37,037 nt of DNA from Deltaproteobacteria bacterium (GCA_016930795.1 JAFGFY010000228.1:1-37037), one strand, 5' to 3'; counted from the stretch's first letter, positions 9,398-16,594 are shown. Made by a program: numbers and translations. The notes: generated by a model not told the origin, from the sequence alone.

Positions 9398-10180
9398 CTA
9401 CTGTCCGGTCTCAAACCGGAATGTCTGGTCGGGATCGACGATCGCCAGGACTCGCACCATGCAGCCGTCACCGCCGGGCCAACGCCACGGAAGCGTCAGG
9501 AAGAAGCATCGCTTGCCGGTGACCTTGTCCAGATCGCCGCCGACATTTTCGATGCCCGGGATGCCGCCCTTGCACATCAGGATCTTGTGGGCGGGTTCCC
9601 AATTCGGAAAATCTTCCTTGGGATCGCGACCCATCTCATTCTTGTATTCATCAATCAAATGAGGCTGGGAGGGCCCCAGACCGTGGTCGACCAGCTTGGT
9701 GGCGAGGGGATGGTCGTTGGCTTGGCTTCCGTAACCCACGCATTTCACTTTTTTGTCCACCATCCACTGGGCACCTTCCGCACCCATACCACAGCCATAG
9801 GCAAAATATTCATCGGTATCGGCCCATTTGTGATGGAAGCCGGTGTTGATCATGACAATATCCCCTTCCTGGATTGCCGGCGTGGTCTTTTCCAAATCTT
9901 CAGGGGTAATGACGCCCCATTTACCTTTGGGAATAGAAACGCACACACCAGTGCCGCACAGCCGCCACAGGGGATAATCGGCGATGCTGGGGGTGTTCTC
10001 GGTCACATGGAGGGGGGCATCCATATGGGTGCAGCGATGCATGATGCCTTCCCAGCGAATTTGATGAATGCCGTCTTTGGCGTGGAACTTGTCGACCGAT
10101 AGTGTCAGGCTGGGAGTTGACGGCCATTCCGGCATAAACGGTTCCAAGGTATGAGTTAAGTCGTATATTTCGAGGCTCAT
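9398..10180 (-). CDS. Cyclase-family metal hydrolase (PF04199), copy A; candidate ring-opening hydrolase
   Basis: This 260-residue protein has the metal-binding signature HRCTHMDAPLHV (about residues 49-60) of the cyclase family, which includes kynurenine formamidase KynB and isatin hydrolase. GDIVMINTGFHHKW and the later conserved histidine in QANDHPLA also fit. These enzymes hydrolyse cyclic amides or C-C bonds of cyclic diones with Mn or Zn. The usual Gly of HxGTHxD is Cys here (HRCTHMD). The start ATG follows AAGGAAGG. It lies 23 bases after the paralogue at 10204 and is probably co-transcribed with it and the SDR at 11062. In this context opening of a dihydro-trihydroxybenzene ring is a plausible role, but inferred. 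Confidence 0.9.
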   Translation of the reverse strand: MSLEIYDLTHTLEPFMPEWPSTPSLTLSVDKFHAKDGIHQIRWEGIMHRCTHMDAPLHVTENTPSIADYPLWRLCGTGVCVSIPKGKWGVITPEDLEKTTPAIQEGDIVMINTGFHHKWADTDEYFAYGCGMGAEGAQWMVDKKVKCVGYGSQANDHPLATKLVDHGLGPSQPHLIDEYKNEMGRDPKEDFPNWEPAHKILMCKGGIPGIENVGGDLDKVTGKRCFFLTLPWRWPGGDGCMVRVLAIVDPDQTFRFETGQ

Positions 10181-10203
10181 GATATCCTTCCTTTGTCTTT
10201 GGG

Positions 10204-11010
10204 TTATTGTTTGCCAGAGGGAATCTTAAAACTACCACTGGGATCGTACATGGCCACAACCCGCACCGGGCAGGCATCTCCGGGTCTGAGTTTCCATGGT
10301 GTGGCAGCCAGGGTGACCCTTTTGCCCAACAACTCATCCACATCACCGCCGATTTGTTCCACAGTGGGAATGTTTGCAGCTAAAAGGGTTTTATGGGCGA
10401 TGTTCCACTCGCCGTGCTCTTTTTTGGGGTCTTTGCTGGTGGCTTTCTGATATTCGCTGGCCAAACGCTTCATGGTCGGTCCGCCCCGATGGGGACCCAA
10501 AGAAGTGGCTAGGGGATGATCGATCTGTTGGGTGTCCACCATGACCATCTTGACGTCTTTGGTCACCAGCCATTTGGCGGCGTCTTTGGTCAAGCCAGGA
10601 GACTCACCGAAGTACTCCAGAGAATCGGAGTATTTGTGATGCCAGCCGGTGACGATGACGACGATGTCGCCTTTCCGGACTTCGGGCTTGGAAGCTTCCA
10701 GGTCTTTGGCCGTGACGGTCTCATAGCTGCCCTTGGGGATGCTCAGGATGACGCCGTTGCCAAAAAAACGATCCGGCGGGATGAATGCCAAATCGGCGCC
10801 CTTCTGGATCAGGTGGATCGGGGCGTTCATGTGGGTACCGGTATGCAGCACGGTATAAATTCTCCATGCCAACACACCGTGCTGGGCATGCTTAACGCCG
10901 CGATGCATCTTGACATCGTCCTGTCCAGGGTAAGACGGTACGCCGTGTCCCCATTCGTGACTCAATTCTACCAGTTGGATCCCTGAATACGGATCTGTTG
11001 TAGTGGACAT
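10204..11010 (-). CDS. Cyclase-family metal hydrolase (PF04199), copy B
   Basis: The 268-residue protein shows the canonical signature HTGTHMNAPIHL (about 52-63), in which Asn replaces the usual Asp of HxGTHxD. GDIVVIVTGWHHKY follows. It shares overall layout with copy A (10180-9398): SIPKG.. blocks, DIVVI/DIVMI, the DHPLA motif and a C-terminal RVVA. Both catalytic histidines are kept, so both copies look active. The divergent metal-site residues (N here, C in the partner) may give different substrate preference, or the two may form one hetero-oligomer. The ATG follows GAGAGG ten bases upstream. GC content in this pair is visibly higher than in the flanking kinase and transporter regions, consistent with acquisition from elsewhere. 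Confidence 0.9.
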   Translation of the reverse strand: MSTTTDPYSGIQLVELSHEWGHGVPSYPGQDDVKMHRGVKHAQHGVLAWRIYTVLHTGTHMNAPIHLIQKGADLAFIPPDRFFGNGVILSIPKGSYETVTAKDLEASKPEVRKGDIVVIVTGWHHKYSDSLEYFGESPGLTKDAAKWLVTKDVKMVMVDTQQIDHPLATSLGPHRGGPTMKRLASEYQKATSKDPKKEHGEWNIAHKTLLAANIPTVEQIGGDVDELLGKRVTLAATPWKLRPGDACPVRVVAMYDPSGSFKIPSGKQ

Positions 11011-11061
11011 AGTAATAACCTCTCAATGAAATAAGTTAGCGTCGATAAGGACCCTTTTGCG

Positions 11062-11832
11062 TCATGATGCGAGCAGACCGCCGTCTACAAATATGGTCTG
11101 CCCGGTAATAAAGCTGGACGCTTCGGATCCCAGAAAAACGGCAGTTCCAACCAGATCTTCGGGCTTGCCCAATCTTCCCAGCGGAGTTTCTGCCTTGTAT
11201 TTTTTAGCCAGTTCGGGATTTTGTTGGATATGGATGGTCCCCTGAGTAATAATCAGCGAAGGTCCAATTGCATTGACACGGACGTTATGGGGCGCCATTT
11301 CGATGGCGAGGGTTTTGGTGAGTATGCCCACCGCTCCTTTGGTGGCGCAATAAGCGGAATTGCCGCCGGTATATCCCCTGACTTCCCGAACAGATGACAA
11401 GTTGATAATACTGCCCTTACCCTTGTTTTTCATCAATTTGCCCACGATCTTGCAGGCGATCATGGTGCCCTTGACATTGATATTGAACATGGCATCCCAC
11501 TGGTCCATGGGGTACTCAAGTGCCGGGTTTTTTATGTTCAAACCAAATGCATTAATGCAAATATCGATGGTGCCGTATTTTTCAGTAACAGCATCGACCA
11601 CCGACTGCATGCTCTTTTCATTGGTGACATCCACATTCAGGGCCATGGTTTCATTGCCGGTGGCAGCCTTGATTTCAGCCGCTTTTTCGTTCAATGTGTC
11701 AATGTGCAATACATCGGCGATCACGACTGTGGCGCCGGCCTGGCTTATCCCAAGGCTTATGCCGCTGCCGATGCCGCCCGCGCCGCCGTTGACCAAGGCC
11801 ACTTTGTTACTCAAGTCAAAAATATCTATCAT
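11062..11832 (-). CDS. SDR family oxidoreductase; candidate ring reductase of the cassette
   Basis: This classical SDR of 256 residues has a Rossmann motif NGGAGGIG (about 15-22), the catalytic Ser in NLSSVRE, YCATK (Tyr-Lys) and a tail FITGQTIFVDGGLLAS. The usual NNAG motif reads INAFG, and the first Gly-motif Thr is Asn (VNGGAGGIG); both are uncommon. A GAGGAG site precedes the ATG. It sits between a broken cupin and two cyclases, 51 bases upstream of the nearer one. Known phloroglucinol reductases are SDRs, so reduction of a trihydroxybenzene or oxidation of a hydroxy-keto acid product is reasonable here; neither is proven. Confidence 0.92.
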   Translation of the reverse strand: MIDIFDLSNKVALVNGGAGGIGSGISLGISQAGATVVIADVLHIDTLNEKAAEIKAATGNETMALNVDVTNEKSMQSVVDAVTEKYGTIDICINAFGLNIKNPALEYPMDQWDAMFNINVKGTMIACKIVGKLMKNKGKGSIINLSSVREVRGYTGGNSAYCATKGAVGILTKTLAIEMAPHNVRVNAIGPSLIITQGTIHIQQNPELAKKYKAETPLGRLGKPEDLVGTAVFLGSEASSFITGQTIFVDGGLLAS

Positions 11833-11897
11833 CTTTAACTCCTCATTTTGAATATCATTTCTGGAAGATTTCTGGCTGGATTCAGTTCAAATCGAAT

Positions 11898-12230
11898 CTA
11901 GAGGGCAACCATAATGGCCAATACTTCGAAGGGTTTACCGCCGTTGATCACCATATCACGTTCTTTACAAGGGCCGATATAAATACGATCGCCCGGGCGA
12001 AAATCATGCTTTTTTCCATCTTTGCCTTTGACGATCAGAGAGCCGCTTACGGCATAGTAAACCCGTTCTTTTGGTGAAGCGCCCATGTCGCGACCGCCAT
12101 TCGGTTGAAAAAAGGAATTATTAACGATGGTACGTTTGGACTGCTCCTCAGTAATCTTCTGAATGCCATAAACATTGAAATGTCCGTGCGCATCACAAGG
12201 GGGACCTTAGGCATCTATTATGCTAATCAT
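11898..12230 (-). pseudogene. Cupin gene interrupted by a TAA at codon 8
   Basis: A full-length reading frame starts at ATG 12230 with a very good GGAGGAG ribosome binding site, but codon 8 is TAA (12207-12209): MISIIDA, stop, GPPCDAHGHFNVYGIQK. Apart from that stop, all 110 sense codons align without gaps to the intact cupin at 35467 (MKTIRDAAGTPYEAPKHFNVYG...). The stop replaces one alanine codon. Reinitiation at ATG 12086 would give only a 62-residue half barrel containing PGDRIYIGP. The rest of the frame has stayed open, so inactivation looks recent, or the stop is read through at some level. The role of the cupin next to the transhydroxylase is unknown. Confidence 0.85.
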
Positions 12231-12361
12231 AAGTTTTCTCCTCCATGTAAGTCAAGCACTATGGCTCTGTTTCGGGTGTTTCTTAGCGCAGGGTGCATTC
12301 CATAATTGGCAAGCACACTACGCATGAAACCATCACCACCGTTCTTCCGGCGGCGGGCAGA

Positions 12362-12424
12362 TTAAGATCCCAGAACCACCTCGCCCAGATTGACATCGGC
12401 TTGGATAGTCACATCGATGGTGGC
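12362..12424 (-). pseudogene. Remnant of the C-terminus of a transhydroxylase FeS subunit
   Basis: Leftward translation ends YATIDVTIQADVNLGEVVL, GS and stop (TAA at 12362-12364). It matches the very end of the intact FeS subunit at 34572 (YARQSIEVKTDSNVNLGEIML, then NPAG). The remnant lies directly upstream of the broken cupin, just as the intact FeS gene lies upstream of the intact cupin at 35467. Similarity is lost upstream of about 12430, where the dehydratase activase gene ends at 12477. Only about 20 codons survive, but the identical position relative to the cupin makes chance resemblance unlikely. Confidence 0.7.
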
Positions 12425-12476
12425 ATAACATATAGAGTTTTGAACCCTTTTAGGGTGTTCGCTGACTCAATATGTT

Positions 12477-13262
12477 TTACTTGAGAAGCTGTGTTTGTGC
12501 AATCAGGGCCGCCCCAAGTGCCCCGATTATTTGAGGCTCATCAGGAACAAGGAATTCCCTTTCAAACTCCTCTTCCAAGTATTTTTTTACGCCGGTATTT
12601 CGGGCCACCCCGCCTGTAAAAACCGCGTCAGGGTTGCAGTTCAGGTTTGCGGTCATAGCAGCTACCCTTGATGCCACGGCCTTGTGTACACCGGCTATCA
12701 AATCATTTCTGTTTTTTCCGCCCGCCCGGAGTACGACCAGCTCTGTTTCAGCAAATACGGTGCACGTGCTGCTTATAGGGCAAGGTTCATTGCTCTTGAG
12801 AGCCAGTGGTCCCATCTCGTCCATAGATTCCACTTGAAGAATGTGTGCCATGACCTCCAAGAACCTTCCCGTTCCTGCAGCGCACTTGTCATTCATGGCG
12901 AAATTAATGATGTTCCCATCCTGGTCTACTTCTATGGCTTTTGAATCCTGGCCGCCCATATCAATGATAAATCTGGTCGAAGGTATCGTGAAGTGGGCCC
13001 CTTTCGCATGGCATATGATTTCTGACATCGTCTTATTCGCAAATTCAATAGAATTCCTTGCGTATCCTGTTGAGACAATATAATCGAGATCTTCTATGGA
13101 GATAGAAAGTCCTGCCCTGTGAAGTGCTTCTTTACTTGTTTCATGTGCCACTAATTTTATGTCATGGCCCACAGGCTGAATGGCATAACCTATGATCTTA
13201 CCGTCTTGAAAAATGACAGCCTTGGCGGTTGCCGCCCCCACATCAATGCCGGCCGTTAGCAT
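12477..13262 (-). CDS. 2-hydroxyacyl-CoA dehydratase activase (BadF/BcrD/HgdC-type ATPase)
   Basis: This 261-residue ATPase of the ASKHA fold hydrolyses ATP to inject an electron from its [4Fe-4S] cluster into a 2-hydroxyacyl-CoA dehydratase or benzoyl-CoA reductase. Visible motifs are DVGAATAKAVI (phosphate 1), DMGGQDSKAI (phosphate 2), Cys127 in NDKCAAGTGRFLE, Cys167 in SSTCTVFAE, GGVARN and GALGAA. The two cysteines are those that bridge the cluster between two monomers in HgdC. The ATG follows AGAGGC. The gene is co-oriented with and 53 bases downstream of the dehydratase subunit it presumably activates. Confidence 0.95.
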   Translation of the reverse strand: MLTAGIDVGAATAKAVIFQDGKIIGYAIQPVGHDIKLVAHETSKEALHRAGLSISIEDLDYIVSTGYARNSIEFANKTMSEIICHAKGAHFTIPSTRFIIDMGGQDSKAIEVDQDGNIINFAMNDKCAAGTGRFLEVMAHILQVESMDEMGPLALKSNEPCPISSTCTVFAETELVVLRAGGKNRNDLIAGVHKAVASRVAAMTANLNCNPDAVFTGGVARNTGVKKYLEEEFEREFLVPDEPQIIGALGAALIAQTQLLK

Positions 13263-13315
13263 GACTATGCCTCTTTCTCATTTCCATTGGGTTCTTCCTC
13301 CAACCATGCTTTTAC

Positions 13316-14710
13316 TCATCTTTTATTGCTTTTTAGCATTTCAGCAAATGTTTCCACTTTGGTTCTCAATGAATCAGCGCTATAGGCTCTGCTGTCAAAA
13401 TTATCTATTTCGAGTGATAAAACGGGCAGTCCGGTTTTTTCTTGCAGATATTTCTTCTGAATATGGGATATTGTCGCGACAGGACGGCAATTATATAGAT
13501 ATTGAGCAATAAAACCGTCCAGTTTCATCAATTCGGCTGCTCTTTCGTAAAACTTGATTTGTCCCTCAGTGCCGTAATAATACCCCCCTGCGAGTTCATA
13601 GTCAGCTATTATCTCGCCAGGAGTATTGTAATCCCCCTTGGGATTTACTTTCACGCCTCCCCAACTACCTAATATAAATGTTAGCGGAACAGCTAGGCCT
13701 GTTTCCTCTATTAATCGTGTTACTCTGGGATCAGAGGTATGCCCTAACCGGATCATGACCCTAGGGGCTCCCTTTTCCGTTACTCCTTCACCCGCTTCGA
13801 CCCGCCTTTCCAGCTCATGGATCAGGATATCCATGGCTTTAATTCCTTCCTGTATACCCCTTCCGGTTGAAGAACCGGAAAGCGCTTCCAGCAGTTCAAG
13901 ATCGACTATGCTGAGCGGTACGGGGTCGGCTTTCATCACTTCCACCAGCCTTACAAGTTTATCTCTAAATGGTTGGCTGCTTTTTCGTGATTTTTCCCAG
14001 GCACCGGGCGCTATCTTAATTTTTAACACTTTTTCAGCCTTCTCAAGGGCCTGGTTTATCTGAGTGCCCAGATAATGAACCCTTTCCGGCAAGTATTCCG
14101 GGTACTCTCCCCATTGAGAGTCCATGATTCCATCAATATAGGCCATGGGAACCCCATACAGCGCTGTCACAAGATCATCGGCTTTGGATCCCATATCACA
14201 ATAATAACTGGAAGCTAAGGCAAAATCGGGTACAGGGATCATACCCTTGGCGATACCTCCCACCTTGGCCTGCCATAATGAGCAGAGCGCATGTCCAGGA
14301 GGGAGTCCATTGATCTCGCCTGCTTCAAGGATGGGATTAAGTTTATTGAAAATCTGACCCATGGTATGATCCAGCACCATGTCAGGGGCACTCACAAAAA
14401 TATCTTCGGAAGAGGCACTCAGCATCAAACCCGGACCCAGTATTGCAGGAAATCCATAGTATACAATCTTTTTGCCTTCGTCCCTGGCCAAAACAAGGTC
14501 TATCAACTCTTTAAGCCAGGCCCCCAAGAGCTTCCTCACACCTTCCAATGATATATCATGGTTTTGCCTGACCCAGCTATCAGCCCTCTCCATATCCTCA
14601 GGACTTATTTCAAGTCTTTTAAAGGATGCCTCTATCCTGGGCCTTTCCATTTCAATTTCTTCATATTCAAAACCACAAAGCTCGAAAAGTTTATCGTAAT
14701 AATTAGCCAT
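13316..14710 (-). CDS. 2-hydroxyacyl-CoA dehydratase subunit (HgdB/BcrC family)
   Basis: The 464-residue protein belongs to the family that binds a [4Fe-4S] cluster with three cysteines and removes water from (R)-2-hydroxyacyl-CoA by a ketyl-radical mechanism, or reduces benzoyl-CoA. The candidate ligands are Cys143 (HALCSLWQ), Cys171 (SSYYCDMGSK) and Cys408 (YLYNCRPV). The active enzymes are normally made of two homologous subunits plus the activase. Only one full subunit is present here, preceded by the stub of another (14714-14838). Either this subunit works as a homodimer or the complex is broken. The start is set by AGAGGAT before the ATG. Confidence 0.9.
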   Translation of the reverse strand: MANYYDKLFELCGFEYEEIEMERPRIEASFKRLEISPEDMERADSWVRQNHDISLEGVRKLLGAWLKELIDLVLARDEGKKIVYYGFPAILGPGLMLSASSEDIFVSAPDMVLDHTMGQIFNKLNPILEAGEINGLPPGHALCSLWQAKVGGIAKGMIPVPDFALASSYYCDMGSKADDLVTALYGVPMAYIDGIMDSQWGEYPEYLPERVHYLGTQINQALEKAEKVLKIKIAPGAWEKSRKSSQPFRDKLVRLVEVMKADPVPLSIVDLELLEALSGSSTGRGIQEGIKAMDILIHELERRVEAGEGVTEKGAPRVMIRLGHTSDPRVTRLIEETGLAVPLTFILGSWGGVKVNPKGDYNTPGEIIADYELAGGYYYGTEGQIKFYERAAELMKLDGFIAQYLYNCRPVATISHIQKKYLQEKTGLPVLSLEIDNFDSRAYSADSLRTKVETFAEMLKSNKR

Positions 14711-14713
14711 GAA

Positions 14714-14838
14714 TTATCCTCTTATTATCTCCATAAATGTCTCAATACGCGTTTTCATAGGGCCAGTCTCGATGTTGCTTTACTTAAATCCATAAGTCGC
14801 GTTTTAAGATGAGCATCAAGTTTCTCAAGGGCATTCAT
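14714..14838 (-). pseudogene. Internally deleted sibling dehydratase subunit (start and end only)
   Basis: A strong TAGGAGGCGG site precedes ATG 14838, giving MNALEKLDAHLKTRLMDL... for 27 codons to a TGA at 14755. In the next frame from 14758 the peptide MKTRIETFMEIIRG ends at 14714. It resembles the C-terminus of the neighbouring full subunit (LRTKVETFAEMLKS). The simplest reading is that a complete subunit gene, of the roughly 400 codons usual in two-subunit dehydratases, lost its middle, leaving a 5' stub joined out of frame to its 3' end. The stop lies only three bases before the start of the intact subunit gene, the spacing expected of a former two-subunit operon. Confidence 0.6.
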
Positions 14839-15199
14839 TTCCGCCTCCTATATGCCCAGATTTTGAAGTCTCGGTATTACGTGACTACGTCCTGAAAAAC
14901 CATGCTGTTCCGCAATAGGAGAGTTTTGGATTATGATCCCTAAAATATTGGTGATATGCTTCCGAGGCAAAATCTCTGTCCCTTTGCATTTCGCTCATGA
15001 AAACAGAACAAAGTTTAATTTATATTGAACGAGAATGCAAATGTCATTTTAAACGGATGAGATCCGTCTTCGCCTAAGGCTATCACGAGACAAGATGGCG
15101 GAGTTCCGGCAATTGCGTACTGTTATTGGTCATGCTATGGATCTGTAGACTTCCGAGCCGATGTAGCATATCATAGGAAAACTTTAGGGAGGTTCTTTT
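14839..15199. other. Divergent intergenic region, possible further gene debris
   Basis: This region lies between the leftward dehydratase genes and the rightward SDR. On the minus strand a 37-codon ORF begins MSEMQRDRDFASEAYHQYF. An overlapping frame ending SGRSHVIPRLQNLGI with a stop just before the ribosome binding site at 14845 looks like the tail of a gene. I recognise neither. A 6-base hairpin ACGGAT-GAG-ATCCGT lies at about 15053-15067. Promoters for both directions must be here but none is near consensus. Confidence 0.35.
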
Positions 15200-15344
15200 A
15201 TGGCAGAAATGAGAACAACACCATTGCAAGAGCAATTTATGCAAAAAACCAAACATCTCTCATCCGTTTATGACCCGGCATACCATGGTTGTGCCTAAAG
15301 GAATTCCGCATAATGTTCTCTTTTATAAGAGGAGGGGGAAATGA
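15200..15344 (+). pseudogene. Probable cupin remnant with internal deletion/frameshift
   Basis: A good GGGAGG precedes ATG 15200, which opens MAEMRTTPLQEQFMQKTKHL and runs 32 codons to a TAA at 15296. A shifted frame from 15285 reads MVVPKGIPHNVLFYKRRGK and stops at 15344, overlapping the SDR start (ATGA). VVPKGIPHNV is the typical second conserved motif of small cupins. Together they look like the two ends of a former cupin gene translationally coupled to the SDR, repeating the cupin-SDR order seen at 12230-11062. The cupin assignment rests on one short motif. Confidence 0.45.
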
Positions 15345-16108
15345 ACCGTGTTAAAGGAAAAACGGCCCTTATTACAGGTGCCGCTAGTGGACTTGGTGAA
15401 GGGTGTGCATTATTGTTGGCAAAGGAAGGTGCTGAAATCGTTATTGCCGACATCAACGAAAACAAGGGGCATGAGGTCGTTGAGAATATACGCCAAGAGG
15501 ATGGAAAGGCGATATTTGTAAAACTCGATGTTTCTAGGGAACAGGATTGGGAGAATGCTATTGAGAAAACCTTGTTAGAGTATCGAAAATTAGATGTTCT
15601 CGTTAACAATGCCGGTATTCAATATGTCAAAGAAGTTGAGGAAACTCCCCTTGAAGATTGGCGACGGTTTATGAGAATTTGTTTGGATGGTGTTTTTCTT
15701 GGCACTAAGCACGCTATTAGGGTCATGAGGGATAATGGAGGCGGATCTATTATCAACATCTCCTCGGTTGTCGGTATCGTTGGCACGGTTGACAACACAA
15801 GTGCCTATTGTGCCGCCAAAGGCGGCATACGTTCATTCACTAAGGCAGTTGCTTTGGAGTGTTCGAAGGCTGGTCGTAACTATAACATCCGTGTCAATTC
15901 CGTCCATCCCGGTGCTATGGAGACACCTATGATAGCAGGCATGTTGAAGGACGAGACTATAAGAGCAACTGTGGAGAATGCCCACCCCATCGGTTTTTTG
16001 GGGAAACCGATCGATGTTGCCTATGGTGTCCTATATCTTGCGTCGGACGAGTCCAGAATGGTCACGGGTGCTGAGATGGTGATCGACGGAGGCTGGATAG
16101 CCCGTTGA
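15341..16108 (+). CDS. SDR family NAD(P)-dependent oxidoreductase
   Basis: This full-length classical SDR has 255 residues. It shows TGAASGLGEG (about 13-22), Asp37 in VIADIN, which favours NAD(H), NNAG (about 89-92), INISSVVG (catalytic Ser) and the Tyr-Lys pair in YCAAK (about 153-157). The C-terminus VTGAEMVIDGGW is typical. A very strong AGAGGAGGGGG site precedes the ATG. All catalytic residues are in place, so it should be active. Substrate unknown; 3-hydroxyacyl-CoA, hydroxy-keto acid or cyclic alcohol dehydrogenase roles are all compatible. It differs from the SDR at 11062, which has unusual INAFG and NGGAGG motifs. Confidence 0.94.
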   Translation: MNRVKGKTALITGAASGLGEGCALLLAKEGAEIVIADINENKGHEVVENIRQEDGKAIFVKLDVSREQDWENAIEKTLLEYRKLDVLVNNAGIQYVKEVEETPLEDWRRFMRICLDGVFLGTKHAIRVMRDNGGGSIINISSVVGIVGTVDNTSAYCAAKGGIRSFTKAVALECSKAGRNYNIRVNSVHPGAMETPMIAGMLKDETIRATVENAHPIGFLGKPIDVAYGVLYLASDESRMVTGAEMVIDGGWIAR

Positions 16109-16186
16109 AGTGAATACCTTTCAATATATTAAGCCTAAATGGAGTAATATGCAGGAATAATGTAGGGTACAGACTCCTGAGTACTG

Positions 16187-16290
16187 AAAATGCACAGCGA
16201 GCGCATTCTCCGCGGCTTGTCCATCCCCGTAGTCACGCCTTGGCGTGACGGATGACGGGCTGTGAGGTTAGCGAGTGAATTACAATAAAA
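16187..16290. repeat. Dispersed repeat split by a hairpin element
   Basis: GAAAATGCACAGCGAGCG occurs at 16187-16204 and again at 22235-22252. In the second copy it continues directly into AATTACAATAA. Here that continuation (GAATTACAATAA) appears only about 70 bases later, after AGCGAGTG. The insert carries a strong stem-loop at 16226-16259: GTCACGCC, TT, GGCGTGAC, with outer CCCGT and ACGGG arms. The short direct repeats AGCGAGCG and AGCGAGTG flank the insert like a target-site duplication. Confidence 0.6.
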
Positions 16291-16316
16291 AGGTAGTTCC
16301 TTACTTTTGGAAGATT

Positions 16317-16336
16317 CCCCGTGGCTGGCCACGGGG
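16317..16336. repeat. Perfect 9-bp stem palindrome
   Basis: CCCCGTGGC-TG-GCCACGGGG forms a very stable hairpin, with no T-run after it. It lies exactly at the broken 5' edge of the HAD fragment and may mark the deletion or insertion junction. Confidence 0.75.
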
Positions 16337-16337
16337 A

Positions 16338-16594
16338 GCTTCAATTGTGATATAGGCTACATCAAGCCTGAACCGGACGCGTACAAAGCAGCGCTGCATG
16401 TCTCTCAGTCAAATCCTGATGACGCGGTATTTGTGGGCGATGGCGGTAGTGATGAGATGAAGGGTGCCAAGGCCTGTGGAATCATCACGATTATGACAAC
16501 AGAAATAATCGGCGAATTTTACCCCGAACTCATTCCAAAACGAAAGCCGGATGCTGACTATATCATTGGATCTTTGAAAGAGCTGCTTCAGTGA
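16338..16594 (+). pseudogene. C-terminal fragment of a HAD-superfamily hydrolase
   Basis: The frame contains the third HAD motif with its lysine (IGYIKPEPDAY) and the fourth motif with acidic metal ligands (VFVGDGGSDEMKGAKACGI), followed by a normal C-terminal tail ending GSLKELLQ. Phosphoglycolate-phosphatase-like HAD proteins are about 200-230 residues. The nucleophile motif DxDxT, the cap and the second motif are absent here. Upstream sequence is the palindrome at 16317 and repeat debris. An in-frame ATG at 16307 exists but without a ribosome binding site. The gene is therefore a 5'-truncated remnant and should be inactive. Confidence 0.8.

Noticed and set aside
9248-10102. Long plus-strand open frame (about 284 codons) opposite cyclase copy A
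   Set aside because: It lies wholly antisense to a conserved cyclase gene and shows no family motifs. It is a shadow of high-GC codon usage on the other strand.
10516-10986. Plus-strand open frame opposite cyclase copy B
   Set aside because: Antisense shadow of a clear cyclase gene, with no ribosome binding site.
11898-12230. TAA recoding (readthrough or reassigned stop) in the broken cupin
   Set aside because: TAA ends several intact genes in the window, so reassignment is not possible. A simple nonsense mutation is enough.
12105-12484. Short plus-strand ORFs in the cupin/FeS remnant region
   Set aside because: The minus strand shows homology to intact paralogues at 34572 and 35467, which explains the sequence better.
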